DNA from: Thermoplasmatales archaeon
GTDB taxonomy: Archaea > Thermoplasmatota > Thermoplasmata > Methanomassiliicoccales > Methanomethylophilaceae
Length of the DNA stretch: 64,000 nt
Direction: 5' to 3'
Assembly (NCBI GenBank): GCA_012520845.1
Contig: JAAYNL010000018.1
Span: 1 to 64,000, forward strand
The notes beneath the pieces are model-generated. The model was not told the origin of the DNA and made no database searches. It saw only the letters and a program-made list of their open reading frames with translations. Below are positions 9,337 through 18,275 of the stretch, one piece after another; positions within the stretch are counted from its first letter, which is position 1, and each line of letters begins with the position of its first letter. The translations under genes and the position numbers were made by a program.

Positions 9337-10644
9337 TCACGGGGTGAGCCGGGTGAGGTCCCTCGGGAACAGTATCGCCTCGCGGACGTTGGGGAGACCC
9401 AGCATCTTCGTCACGAGCCTTTCGACGCCGATGCCCCAACCGCCGTGGGGGGGCATGCCGAAGCGGAACGCCTCCAGGTAGAAGTCGAACTCTGCGGGGT
9501 CGAGGCCCTTGTCCCTCATCCTGCCCTCGAGGACGTCTATCCTGTGCTCCCTCTGGCCGCCGGACGAGATTTCCTGGCCCTTGTAGTCTAGGTCGAAGGA
9601 GTACGAGTAGGGGGTGCCTTCCTTGGCCATGATGTAGAACGGCTTCGCCTCCTCGGGATATTCCACGATCCAATACATGTCCACGCCCTTGGACGCCATG
9701 TGGTCGCCGATGATTTTCTCGCCCTCGGTCCCGAGGTCGTCCCCGTCGGCCAGGTCCAACCCGGCCTCGCGGACGAGGGAGAGGCACTCCTCATAGGTGA
9801 GCTTCGGGTACGGGCGGGAGGGGATCCCCAACTCGACGCCGAGGGCCCCCAGGTGCTCGGCGCCCCTCTCGGAGACGCCCCTGAAGACGTGGTCCATGAT
9901 TTCCTCGATGGCGTCCATCACGTCGTCCTGGCTCTCTATCCATGACATTTCCCCGTCGAAGGAGATGAACTCGGTGACGTGCCTGTTGGTGTTGGAGGGC
10001 TCGGCCCTGAAAGCCGGCCCAATCTCGTACACCCGCTCAAGGCCGGTGGCCATGAGCATTTGCTTGTACAGCTGGGGGCTCTGGGCGAGGTACGCCGGCC
10101 TGCCGAAGTAATCGACCCCAAAAAGCGTGGCGCCGCCCTCGGCGCCGGAGGAGACGAGCTTGGGGGTGTTGACGTTGACGAAGCCCAGGGATTGGCAGGC
10201 CTCCGACAGGAGCTCGAAGACCAGCCCCTTGATCTGGAACACGGCGCGGGCCTCGGGTTTCCTGAGGTCCAGCGTGCGGTGGTTGAGCCTGGTGTCCATC
10301 TCGGCGTTGACCTTGTCCACCACGCCCAGCGGGAGGGGGGCCCCTGCTTCGGAATGTATCTTGAACGAAGAGGGTATTATCTCAAGACCCAGCGCAGTCT
10401 GTTTGCTCTCCTTGACCTCGCCGGTTACCTCGATTGCGGATTCCCTGTGAAGCGTGGTGAGCGCCTCGAACAGCCCCGGCTCGATTTTCTTCTTGGGCAA
10501 CGTCAGCTGGATCTCCCCGGCGCCGTCCCTGAGGACGATGAAAGATATGCCGCCGAGGTTCCTGACCTCCTGAACCCAGCCCGCCACGGTGACGGTGCCG
10601 TCCCCTACGCGGACGCTCCCGGAATCCTTCCTTTTCCCGGCCAT
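9337..10644 (-). CDS. aspS: Aspartyl-tRNA synthetase, archaeal type
   Basis: A 435-residue class II synthetase. An N-terminal OB-fold anticodon-binding domain (about 1-100) is followed by motif 2 (FRAEPSNTNRHVTEFISFDG) and motif 3 (GGWGIGVERLVTKMLG). The length and absence of the GAD insertion show the archaeal/eukaryotic form. Archaeal AspRS is often non-discriminating and can also charge tRNA-Asn; that cannot be judged here. The ATG at 10644 is supported by a TATA-like CTTTATAATC at 10671-10680 and by loss of homology further upstream. Confidence 0.96.
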   Translation of the reverse strand: MAGKRKDSGSVRVGDGTVTVAGWVQEVRNLGGISFIVLRDGAGEIQLTLPKKKIEPGLFEALTTLHRESAIEVTGEVKESKQTALGLEIIPSSFKIHSEAGAPLPLGVVDKVNAEMDTRLNHRTLDLRKPEARAVFQIKGLVFELLSEACQSLGFVNVNTPKLVSSGAEGGATLFGVDYFGRPAYLAQSPQLYKQMLMATGLERVYEIGPAFRAEPSNTNRHVTEFISFDGEMSWIESQDDVMDAIEEIMDHVFRGVSERGAEHLGALGVELGIPSRPYPKLTYEECLSLVREAGLDLADGDDLGTEGEKIIGDHMASKGVDMYWIVEYPEEAKPFYIMAKEGTPYSYSFDLDYKGQEISSGGQREHRIDVLEGRMRDKGLDPAEFDFYLEAFRFGMPPHGGWGIGVERLVTKMLGLPNVREAILFPRDLTRLTP

Positions 10645-10726
10645 GTTAACGGCCGCGGAGATGGGATGGGGATTATAAAGATGACGTGGCGTAAAAATAG
10701 ACGGGGGGATGCGACCGTTGGGGAAG

Positions 10727-10744
10727 GATGGGTCCGCACCCATC
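10727..10744. repeat. 7-bp perfect inverted repeat in the aspS-fbp intergenic region
   Basis: GATGGGT and ACCCATC are separated by CCGC. It lies between the divergent promoters of aspS and fbp and is a possible regulator site or hairpin. Confidence 0.4.
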
Positions 10745-10757
10745 GCTGGGTCCGACC

Positions 10758-10787
10758 GCGAGTGGGCAAACGTATTATATCACTCGC
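10758..10787 (+). promoter_or_regulatory. fbp promoter: TATA box between inverted repeat arms
   Basis: The TATA-like ATTATAT (10774-10780) is enclosed by GCGAGTG (10758-10764) and CACTCGC (10781-10787), a perfect 7-bp dyad with a 16-bp spacer. The start codon is at 10819, so a leader of about 15 nt is expected. The dyad is placed where a repressor would block TBP/TFB. Confidence 0.45.
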
Positions 10788-10818
10788 CCGATTTGCGAGC
10801 AATTCCGTTGGTGAATCA

Positions 10819-11958
10819 ATGGCAGGCAAGATAACGGTTTCAGTGATAAAGGCGGACGTCGGGTCCGTCTGCGGCCACACCAGGCCCCACCCCTCGATGA
10901 TGGAGAAATGCGGCGAGTTCCTCGCCGACGGCGTCAAGAAGAAAACGCTGGTCGACTATTACGTCACCCGCGTCGGGGACGACATAAACCTCCTCATGAC
11001 CCACCGCAACGGCGAGGACGCCAAGGAAGTGCACAAACTCGCCTGGGACGCCTTCATGGCCGCCGCGGACCTCGCCAAGGAGATGCATCTCTACGGCGCC
11101 GGGCAGGACCTGCTCTCGGACGCATTCTCCGGCAACATCCGCGGCGCAGGCCCCGGTTCCGCGGAGATGGAGTTCGAGGAGAGGCCCACCGAGCCGATCA
11201 TGTTCTTCATGGCGGACAAGACCGAACCCTCCGCCTATTCCCTGCCCCTGAGCAGGATTTACCTGGACCCGTTCACCACCACCGGCCTGGTCATCGACGC
11301 CAGGGCAAAGAAGGGGTTCGACTTCGAGATACACGACGTGATGGACAACAAGAAGGTCGTCATGTCCTCCCCCGAGGAGACCCTGAGCATACTGAGCCTC
11401 CTCGGCGACACCACCAGATACGCCGTCAAGAGGGTGTTCAGCCGCTCCGGCATAGGCACCGCCGCCGTCGTGTCCACCGACAAGCTTAACCTCACCGCCG
11501 GCAAATACGTGGGCAAGGACGACCCGGTCTGCGTCGTCAGGGCGCAGAGCGGCCTCCCCTCCGTCGGCGAGTACCTGCAGCCCTTCATGGACACCATGCT
11601 CGTCGCGGGCTGGATGAGGGGCTCCCACTACGGCGCCTTCTACCCATGCGCCGTGGACGATTCCGATCCCACTTACTTCGATGGCCCGCCAAGGGTCTGC
11701 TGCCTAGGCTTCCAGCTGCGCGACGGGCGCTTCCAGGGCCTCGAGCCCAGGGACGCTAAACCCGGCGACCACCGGCCCATGGACTTCTTCAAGGGCTCGG
11801 AATGGGATTTGGTCCGCCGGAACTCCGTGAAGGCAAGCAAGATGGTCAGGGGGCACGGCCCGTTCATGCCGGCCATCCTCGGCCCCGGGGAAATGGAGTA
11901 CACCTCCAGGCCCGCTGTGCTGAAGGAATTGGTAAGGAGGTTTGAGAAACTTGACTGA
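10819..11958 (+). CDS. fbp: Fructose 1,6-bisphosphate aldolase/phosphatase
   Basis: A 379-residue bifunctional archaeal FBPase (type V), which makes fructose 6-phosphate from triose phosphates in gluconeogenesis. The N-terminus KITVSVIKADVGSVCGHTRP supplies the Mg-binding residues seen at the start of this family, and SGNIRGAGPGSAEMEF, ADKTEPSAYSLPL and FDGPPRVCCLGFQL are family motifs. Length is typical. The chosen ATG lies 39 nt after a TATA-like box; the open frame extends far upstream without homology. It forms an operon with tpiA, overlapping by 8 nt. Confidence 0.97.
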   Translation: MAGKITVSVIKADVGSVCGHTRPHPSMMEKCGEFLADGVKKKTLVDYYVTRVGDDINLLMTHRNGEDAKEVHKLAWDAFMAAADLAKEMHLYGAGQDLLSDAFSGNIRGAGPGSAEMEFEERPTEPIMFFMADKTEPSAYSLPLSRIYLDPFTTTGLVIDARAKKGFDFEIHDVMDNKKVVMSSPEETLSILSLLGDTTRYAVKRVFSRSGIGTAAVVSTDKLNLTAGKYVGKDDPVCVVRAQSGLPSVGEYLQPFMDTMLVAGWMRGSHYGAFYPCAVDDSDPTYFDGPPRVCCLGFQLRDGRFQGLEPRDAKPGDHRPMDFFKGSEWDLVRRNSVKASKMVRGHGPFMPAILGPGEMEYTSRPAVLKELVRRFEKLD

Positions 11959-12625
11959 ATTGGAGAATCCCACAATCATCATAAACCTGAAAGGCTACGA
12001 GGAGTCCCTCGGGGCCAACGCCCTCGTCATGGCGAGGGATTGCCAGGAGATAACCGAGGAAAGCGGCGTCCTGTTCGCCGTCTGCCCGCCGACCGTCGAG
12101 TTGGGCGTCATCGCCAGGTCCGTGGACATACCCGTGATCGCCCAGAACGCCGACCCGAAACACTTCGGCCCTACCACGGGGTGGGTCACCCCCGCCTCCA
12201 TCAAGACCGCCGGCGGCGTAGCCACGCTGATCAACCACGCCGAGCACAGGGTCTCCAACGCCGTCGTCGGCAAGACCGTCGGCGTCTGCAACTCCGTGCC
12301 CCTCGAAAGCATCGTTTGCGCCGAGACCCCCGAGATGGCCCGGGCCTTCGCCTCCTTCGAGCCCACGTTCGTCGCGGTTGAGCCGCCCGAGCTTATCGGC
12401 GGCGACGTTTCCGTCACCAGGAACCCCCAGGTCATCGAGAGGACCGTCGAGGGCGTCCACGCCGTCGACCCCAACATCGGCGTCATTTGCGGCGCCGGGA
12501 TAAAGACCGGGCTGGACGTGGCCAACGCCCTGGAACTGGGCACCTGCGGCGTCCTCGTCGCCTCCGGCTTCGTCAAGGCCGAGGACCGCAAGGCGGCGCT
12601 CAGGGAACTCATAAAGCACATCTGA
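11951..12625 (+). CDS. tpiA: Triosephosphate isomerase, archaeal short form
   Basis: A 224-residue TIM-barrel enzyme interconverting DHAP and glyceraldehyde 3-phosphate, the substrates of the neighbouring FBP aldolase/phosphatase. PTIIINLKGYEES, VAVEPPELIGG (catalytic Glu) and VICGAGIKTGLDVANALELG are archaeal TpiA motifs. A strong ribosome binding site, AAGGAGG (11934-11940), lies 10 nt before the TTG at 11951 and only 1 nt before another TTG at 11942, so 11951 is preferred. Overlap with fbp indicates coupled translation. Confidence 0.95.
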   Translation: MTELENPTIIINLKGYEESLGANALVMARDCQEITEESGVLFAVCPPTVELGVIARSVDIPVIAQNADPKHFGPTTGWVTPASIKTAGGVATLINHAEHRVSNAVVGKTVGVCNSVPLESIVCAETPEMARAFASFEPTFVAVEPPELIGGDVSVTRNPQVIERTVEGVHAVDPNIGVICGAGIKTGLDVANALELGTCGVLVASGFVKAEDRKAALRELIKHI

Positions 12626-12674
12626 GTTCTGCTAACCGTAGCGTCCGTGGTTAATCAACGCAGCGGCCGTAGGC

Positions 12675-14603
12675 ATGGCCATGTGCCGTGCCAAGTTGGC
12701 CGTCCCGCCCGTGCTGCTGGCGTTGCTGCTGCTCGCCACCCCGATTGGGTGTTGCGGGGCGGAAACTCCCGAGGGCCCGTTGCTGATCCACGGGGTGCAG
12801 CCCAACGGCGGCTGCGAATGGATTACCCTGTTCAATCATGGCAGGACCGAGATTTCCCTGTCCGACTATTCCCTGTCCGACGGGGAAGGGACGGTGACCT
12901 TCGGAACGAAGGTTACCGTGCCCGCGAAGACCCAGATAACGGTTTTCAGCTCCAAACCGCCTGAATGGGCACCCACCGGACCGTCCGTCGTCGACGGAAA
13001 GGGGGCCAGGTTCTCCAATTTCAGACTTGCCGACGCCGGCGACCAGGCGATGCTCCTCCGCGGCGGTTCCGTCGTGGATTCCTTCGTATACGGTAACGCG
13101 GAAACGTGCGAGGGATGGGTAGGCGAACCCTTCGGGAAGATACCGGGGAACGGTTACGCCCACCGGCATTCGCCCTTCGACACCGATTCCGCGGCGGATT
13201 GGCGCATCGTCGTCCCGGGCCGGGGCGAGTTCGACTTGGGAGGAACGTACGACGCGGACGTCGCCCCCTTCTCCCTCCCCGAATCCGGCGGCGAACCCAT
13301 TGCCCAGGCGATTTCCTGGGCCGAGGAGGAGATTCTGGTTTCGACGTACGTTTTCACGCACCCCGGCATGGCCTCGCTGTTGGATGACGCGCTGTATCGC
13401 GGCGTGGCCGTTTCCATACTTGTGGAGGGTTCCCCGGCGGGCGGCATGCCCGAGAAATCTCTGTCGGTGCTCAAAACCCTCGAGGATTCCGGGGCTGAGG
13501 TCCTGGTGATGGACAGGGACGACGGGTTCAGGAGATTCCAGTACCTCCATTGCAAATACGCGGTAATAGACGGGAGATACGTTGTGATGTCGTCGGAAAA
13601 CTGGACGGAATCGTCCTTTTCGAGGAACAGGGGTTGGGGCCTGATCGTCGATTCAGCCGGATACGCCGGGCTCATGAGGGAGGTCCACCTTTCGGATTCC
13701 TCGCTTGGAAACCCCGACGTTTCCAGGTTCGGAACTGTGTATCCAAAGGCGGAACCCATCGCCTTGGTGCCTTGGCAACCGTTCGCTATCGAGTTGGATT
13801 GGCACGTGGCTTCAATCGAACCGGTGCTTTCGCCAAATAACTCGTATGAGGCGATGGAGGCCTTCATCGCGTCCGCGGAAACGAGGGCGTATTCCCAGCA
13901 ACTCAGTTTCTCCCAATGGTGGATGGAATCTTCGGAATCCCCGGCGAGATGGATGTCCCAGGCATCCGGTTCCGACGCCGACGTCAGATTGATTGTGGAT
14001 GATTCGTTCGACGGCGGCGACCGTTTCAAGCTCAGGGATTCCGCAGAGGCCATGGCCCGCATCGGCATCGAAACGAGGTTTGCCCCCAGGTTCGGGGACG
14101 GGGGGATAACGCACAACAAGGGCATCGTCGTGGACGATTCCGTTTGGATAGGTTCGATTAATTGGACGTGGAATTCCCTTCACAACAACAGGGAAGCGGC
14201 CGTGATAGTCCGCTCCCCCTCCGTTTCCGACTATTTCGCCGACCTGTTCGAAAAGGATTGGGCCCGTGCCGTCGGCCCCGAGGGATTGGTCAGGGTGGAA
14301 TACTCCGGGAAATTGGAGGCGGGTTCGGGGTTCTCCCTCAGGCTCGCGGGCGCCGGTGACTCGGAATGCCTTTGGGACATCGGCGGGGAGGTGTACGTCG
14401 GCAACCCGATAATACTGAGGCTCGGTGCCGGCGAGCACGAATGTTCAGTCATCACAGGGGACTCGGAACGGATCGATTTCGCGCTTTCGGTGAAAGAATC
14501 CGGTGACAGTTTTGCATTTGACCCAATCTGGGTCTTCTTGCCCATCGCTGGCGCGGCCCTGACCGCGCTATTGTTTAAAAGGAAGGGAAGGATTGCGGGG
14601 TGA
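12675..14603 (+). CDS. Secreted, membrane-anchored phospholipase D-like protein
   Basis: A 642-residue exported protein. Residues 1-30 form a signal peptide ending at CCGAE. About 35-185 resembles a lamin-tail (LTD)-like beta domain (LFNHGRTEISLSDYSLSDGE). Two PLD half-domains follow, with HxK motifs at H292/K294 (LHCKYAVID...SSENWT) and H480/K482 (THNKGIVVDD...GSINWT). The C-terminus has one membrane helix and a KRKGR tail, so the catalytic part faces outside. The substrate may be phospholipid or nucleic acid; PLD folds act on either. A TATA-like GGTTAATC near 12648 is about 24 nt upstream. The GNAT gene overlaps its stop. Confidence 0.85.
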   Translation: MAMCRAKLAVPPVLLALLLLATPIGCCGAETPEGPLLIHGVQPNGGCEWITLFNHGRTEISLSDYSLSDGEGTVTFGTKVTVPAKTQITVFSSKPPEWAPTGPSVVDGKGARFSNFRLADAGDQAMLLRGGSVVDSFVYGNAETCEGWVGEPFGKIPGNGYAHRHSPFDTDSAADWRIVVPGRGEFDLGGTYDADVAPFSLPESGGEPIAQAISWAEEEILVSTYVFTHPGMASLLDDALYRGVAVSILVEGSPAGGMPEKSLSVLKTLEDSGAEVLVMDRDDGFRRFQYLHCKYAVIDGRYVVMSSENWTESSFSRNRGWGLIVDSAGYAGLMREVHLSDSSLGNPDVSRFGTVYPKAEPIALVPWQPFAIELDWHVASIEPVLSPNNSYEAMEAFIASAETRAYSQQLSFSQWWMESSESPARWMSQASGSDADVRLIVDDSFDGGDRFKLRDSAEAMARIGIETRFAPRFGDGGITHNKGIVVDDSVWIGSINWTWNSLHNNREAAVIVRSPSVSDYFADLFEKDWARAVGPEGLVRVEYSGKLEAGSGFSLRLAGAGDSECLWDIGGEVYVGNPIILRLGAGEHECSVITGDSERIDFALSVKESGDSFAFDPIWVFLPIAGAALTALLFKRKGRIAG

Positions 14604-15052
14604 TGGCATACGTCCGCTATTTCGCCGCATCCGATCTGGGGGAGGTTATGCGAATCTTCCTCGCCGGGTTGGACGAGGCGATACCCCCGTCGGACCTGTT
14701 GTCGTTCTCCGCGCTGTGGCCGAACGGCCAGATCGTCGCCTGCGACCCGACCGGCAGCGTAGTCGGCGCGGTCTTCGGCACGGTCCACGGCAATAAATCC
14801 AGGGTGATGGCCATCGCCGTGGACGGGAATCGCAGGGGCGGCGGCATAGCCACCCGTCTCCTGTTGCGCTTCATGGCCGAGTCCGTCGCCAGGGGCGCCG
14901 GCACGGTTACCCTCGAGTTGAGGCCTGCCAACCAAGCCGCCCACGCATTCTATAAAAAAATGGGTTTCGTGGAGACGGCGTACCTGGAGAACCACTACAG
15001 CGACGGCGGGCCGTGCATCGTGATGTCGGCACCGGCGGCCAGGCTCAGTTGA
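14603..15052 (+). CDS. GNAT-family N-acetyltransferase
   Basis: A 149-residue single-domain acetyltransferase. The acetyl-CoA loop is RRGGGIATRLL (about 72-82), and the C-terminal LRPANQAAHAFYKKMGF is typical of RimI/Ard1-like protein N-terminal acetyltransferases. The substrate is not evident. The ATG at 14603 overlaps the stop of the PLD gene (TGATG), although a GTG one codon earlier is possible. Its 3' end overlaps the convergent Lon-like gene by 8 nt. Confidence 0.8.
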   Translation: MAYVRYFAASDLGEVMRIFLAGLDEAIPPSDLLSFSALWPNGQIVACDPTGSVVGAVFGTVHGNKSRVMAIAVDGNRRGGGIATRLLLRFMAESVARGAGTVTLELRPANQAAHAFYKKMGFVETAYLENHYSDGGPCIVMSAPAARLS

Positions 15053-16565
15053 ACATCTGGTCGTCGACGATATGCTCGTTCTGCATGTAGTACGGCGACT
15101 TCTCCTTCTGGGATTCCGAGATGTCCTTGGACAGGCCCTTGGTGTACGACCCGTACCTTTCCCTTATCTGGGTCTCGGCGGGCCTCGCCCTGCGCAGCGC
15201 CCTGGAGATGTGGTCCTCGGTGATCAGCTCGGCGCCCTCGGTCACGGCGATGTCGCCGGCGGCCCTTATCAGGCCGCCCATCTCCCTCAGCCTGAGGGTT
15301 AGCGAGGCCACCTGCCCCTCGGCCCTCGCCCGGGACCTGCCCTCGGCGATCACGGCCTCGACGGCGCCGATGGTCGCGTGGGGTATCCTGCCGTCCATGT
15401 TTATCTCCTGGGCCACGAACTGGGCGTACTTGCCCCTGTTCTCCGGGGTGTCGGGCATGGCGATGTCCACGAGTATCTCGTACCCGCCGCCGACAATCCT
15501 GGAACGGAGCGGCGAGAGAATGTTCTCCAGGTCCTGGATGTTGCACGCGGCAACCAGTATGAAGTCGCAGGGCACGCCTTCGACCTTGACGCTGGCCCCG
15601 GCGCTCTGGGGGTTCCTGCCGGCGATGGGGAACTTCTTGTCCTGCATCGCGGTGAGTATGAACCTCTGCAGGTTGCCCAGGTGGGAGATCTCGTCAATGA
15701 ACAGCACGCCCTCGTGCGCCTCGTGGATCGAGCCGGGCACGACCCTGTCGTACGCCGGCGTCCCAAGCCCCTTGTGGCCGCCGTAGGGGTCGTGCCTGAC
15801 GTCCCCGAGCAACTCGGTCTCCGAGGCGCCGGTGGCCAGGACGAAGGGGTTCCTCTCCAACGGGATGAGCGTCTTCTGGTTCGACTTGAGGTCGATCTTC
15901 CGGCGCTTCTCCAGGGCCTTCTGGTCCAGTACCCGTATGAGTTCGCCCGCCCTCTCGAACACGACGGTCTCCTCCGAGCCGTTGGGGAGGACGCGGGTCG
16001 TGTTGACCCTCTCGGGCCCCATCTGCCCCATGTTCGGTATTGACTGGAACATAGAGCCTATGATGTCGCTGAAAGGGTTGTTCCCGCCCAGCTCCATCTT
16101 GGATTTGCCGCAGTCCGGGCAGTTGAAGTCCGTCGGCAGGGAATAGGCGCCGCAGTGCTTGCACAGGTAGCCGAGCTTCTCGGCCACGTTCCTCGGGGCG
16201 TCCTCCGGGTCGATGAGCTTGCCCATGGCGCCGGCCTTCGAGGAAGTCTCGCTCTGGATCTCCCCCTCCGTGAGCACCTCGAGGAACGGCCTCTCCGGGT
16301 TCTCCGGGTTGTGGGCCACCCTGACCTCGGTCTTCGGCTTGCCGAGGTGCATCGAGATGGCCTGGGCTATCATCGACTTGCCGGTGCCCGGCGGGCCAAC
16401 GAGGAGGAGGTGCCTCCTCTGCCTGGCGGCCACCTTCGCCAGCTCGATGGCCTCGTCCTGGCCCAGGACCCTGTCGAGGGGATCCTGCGGTATCGCGATG
16501 TCGGCGGTGCTGCGAAGGCCCTCGACGTCGGACCAGGTGCTTATAATCTTTTTTTCGTCTGACAT
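15045..16565 (-). CDS. Lon-like AAA+ ATPase with zinc ribbon and no protease domain
   Basis: A 506-residue protein. The N-terminus resembles archaeal LonB: DPLDRVLGQDEAIELAKVAA, then the Walker A GPPGTGKSM (about 57-65). Instead of the two membrane helices of LonB there is a four-Cys zinc ribbon (CKHCGAYSLPTDFNCPDCGK, about 135-154). Walker B is VLFIDEISHLG, followed by sensor/arginine-finger segments to about 470. The Ser-Lys protease domain is absent; the protein ends in a polar tail. It is therefore likely an ATP-driven unfoldase or remodeller. The ATG overlaps the dnaG stop by 1 nt (TGATG), so it is co-translated with primase. Confidence 0.8.
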   Translation of the reverse strand: MSDEKKIISTWSDVEGLRSTADIAIPQDPLDRVLGQDEAIELAKVAARQRRHLLLVGPPGTGKSMIAQAISMHLGKPKTEVRVAHNPENPERPFLEVLTEGEIQSETSSKAGAMGKLIDPEDAPRNVAEKLGYLCKHCGAYSLPTDFNCPDCGKSKMELGGNNPFSDIIGSMFQSIPNMGQMGPERVNTTRVLPNGSEETVVFERAGELIRVLDQKALEKRRKIDLKSNQKTLIPLERNPFVLATGASETELLGDVRHDPYGGHKGLGTPAYDRVVPGSIHEAHEGVLFIDEISHLGNLQRFILTAMQDKKFPIAGRNPQSAGASVKVEGVPCDFILVAACNIQDLENILSPLRSRIVGGGYEILVDIAMPDTPENRGKYAQFVAQEINMDGRIPHATIGAVEAVIAEGRSRARAEGQVASLTLRLREMGGLIRAAGDIAVTEGAELITEDHISRALRRARPAETQIRERYGSYTKGLSKDISESQKEKSPYYMQNEHIVDDQMFN

Positions 16566-18046
16566 CAGAGCAGGTCGTCCTTGGTGTAGATTTCTATGCC
16601 CTCGGGCATCTTCGTGACCTTGCCCTTCCTGGCGCCCACCAGCAGGGTGACGCCGCTCTTGGAGGACTGGTCCAGCATCCTTTGGGATATGGCGCCGTCG
16701 AACACTATCGCGGAGATTCCCTCGGAATCCTCCTTCAGGGAATTGACCACGTCCTTCACGGCGACCTTCCTGACGAGCTCCATGGACGAGTCGAGGAGGT
16801 TGGCGTTGCGGGTGCCGATGACCTCGCTGAGCATGGCTTTGTAGGTTTCCTGCTCCTCGGAAAGGACGCGCTTGGAGCCCCTGCCGCGGGATTCCTTCCT
16901 GGGCTCCTCCCTCTTGGGTTCCTCCTTGGCGGGTTCCTCCGTCTTGGCCTCTTCCTTCCTGGGCTCCTCCCTCTTGGGTTCTTCCTTCCTAGCGGGTTCG
17001 GCTTCCGCCGGCTTCCTCAGTTCCCTGGTCTCGACGGATTTCCTGTACTTGTCGGCGGCGGACTCGTTGAAACGGGCCTTCCGGGTCTCGGGCTTCGGCC
17101 TGTCGCTGCGCCTTTCCTCCTTCCTCTCCTCGGGTTCGTCCCTGCGCCTGTCGCCGCGGCCGTTGCGGTCGTTGCGCCTGTCGCGCTTGCCGTTGTCCTT
17201 GGCCGTCTCGCCCAGATTGTGGGCCTCCATGTACTGGTCGGCGGGGACCTTGTTCCTGAGGCACTTGGCTATGAGCTTGGGCGTGATCTCCTCGACCTCC
17301 TGTCCCCTGGGGGCCCTGGCCACGAAATCGATGTCGGCAACCTGGAACAGTTCCCTGAGGATGAGCTCGCCGCCCCTGTCGCCGTCGACGAAGGCGGTGG
17401 TGACCCTCTCCTCGGAAAGCCTCTGGACGCTCTCGGGGACGTTGGTGCCGTCCACGGCGATGGCGTTCTTGATGCCGGCCCTGAGGAGGTTGATCACGTC
17501 GGACCTGCCCTCGACGATGATTATGGACTCGGAGGTCCTGACGTTCGGGCCGGCGGAAAGCTTCTCCGGGCCGTAGGTGGTCACCTCCTCCACCTGGACG
17601 CTCACCTTGATCTTCTCGGCGAGGAGGTCGGAGGTGTCCTTGCCCTGCTCGATCATCTCGTTCAGGATTTCCTTCGCCCTCTCGACGATGCCCTCCCTCT
17701 TCTTGACGCGGACGTCCTCGATCGCGGAAATCTTGAAGGTGGACCTGCTCGGGCCCACCCTGTCCACCGTCTCGAGGGCGGCGGCGATGATGGCCGTCTC
17801 GACCTGGTCGAGGCTGGAGGACATGGAAAGCTCGCCGAAGGTCTTGCCGCCCTTCGACGTGATGTCCACCTCAATCCTGCCGATCCTGCCGGTCCTCTGG
17901 AGGTCCCTGAGGTTGAGGTCCTCGCCCAGGAGGCCCTCGGTCTGGCCGAACACTGCGCCGACGACATCGGGTTTGTCCACGATGCCGTCGGTGTTGATTT
18001 TGACTTTTATGAGGTATTTTGCGGTTGTCGGATCTATGTTGTTCAT
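16565..18046 (-). CDS. dnaG: Archaeal DnaG primase
   Basis: A 493-residue archaeal DnaG. The N-terminal domain starts MNNIDPTTAKYLIKVKI. The TOPRIM core (about 165-250) has IIVEGRSDVINLL, AVDGTNV and FVDGDRGGE. Residues about 295-410 form a charged linker with two near-identical KEEPKREEPRKE blocks, followed by a conserved C-terminal helical domain. Archaeal DnaG makes RNA primers and also associates with the exosome. The true ATG is 18046, since the extension to 18118 has no homology. A perfect palindrome CCTCTTAAGAGG (18054-18065) contains the Shine-Dalgarno-like sequence. Confidence 0.95.
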   Translation of the reverse strand: MNNIDPTTAKYLIKVKINTDGIVDKPDVVGAVFGQTEGLLGEDLNLRDLQRTGRIGRIEVDITSKGGKTFGELSMSSSLDQVETAIIAAALETVDRVGPSRSTFKISAIEDVRVKKREGIVERAKEILNEMIEQGKDTSDLLAEKIKVSVQVEEVTTYGPEKLSAGPNVRTSESIIIVEGRSDVINLLRAGIKNAIAVDGTNVPESVQRLSEERVTTAFVDGDRGGELILRELFQVADIDFVARAPRGQEVEEITPKLIAKCLRNKVPADQYMEAHNLGETAKDNGKRDRRNDRNGRGDRRRDEPEERKEERRSDRPKPETRKARFNESAADKYRKSVETRELRKPAEAEPARKEEPKREEPRKEEAKTEEPAKEEPKREEPRKESRGRGSKRVLSEEQETYKAMLSEVIGTRNANLLDSSMELVRKVAVKDVVNSLKEDSEGISAIVFDGAISQRMLDQSSKSGVTLLVGARKGKVTKMPEGIEIYTKDDLL

Positions 18047-18162
18047 TTTGAATCCTCTTAAGAGGGTTCCCAACTCCTGCTCCCTAACGTATGCCCGCAC
18101 CCGGGCCATGCATCCCATTCATTCGGACGGGCGCCCCCGTGGCGGCGCGGGTCCGTTTATTT

Positions 18163-18177
18163 GGCCACATCGTGGCC
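18163..18177. repeat. Short perfect inverted repeat in the dnaG upstream region
   Basis: GGCCAC-ATC-GTGGCC lies in the 229-bp gap between dnaG and the yhaN-like gene. The gap also holds the palindromic TATA-like TTTATAAA at 18250-18257, which could start a dnaG transcript with a long leader. No convincing gene was found in the gap. Confidence 0.4.
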
Positions 18178-18275
18178 GGTGACAGTGATATGTGATTCGT
18201 GGGGAGGGTGTCGGTGACGTCCCTCTTGGCACCCCATCCATGGCCTCCTTTATAAATGTATGTCGCGGGACGCCG

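Noticed and set aside
16905-16990. Intergenic or mobile repeat in dnaG
   Set aside because: The near-duplicate DNA encodes repeated KEEPKREEPRKE in a charged linker, a normal low-complexity expansion.
18119-18241. 40-codon ORF upstream of dnaG preceded by TTTATAAA and GGAGG
   Set aside because: Its composition (many Pro, Arg, Ser; no hydrophobic core) looks random, and no family or conserved motif is visible.
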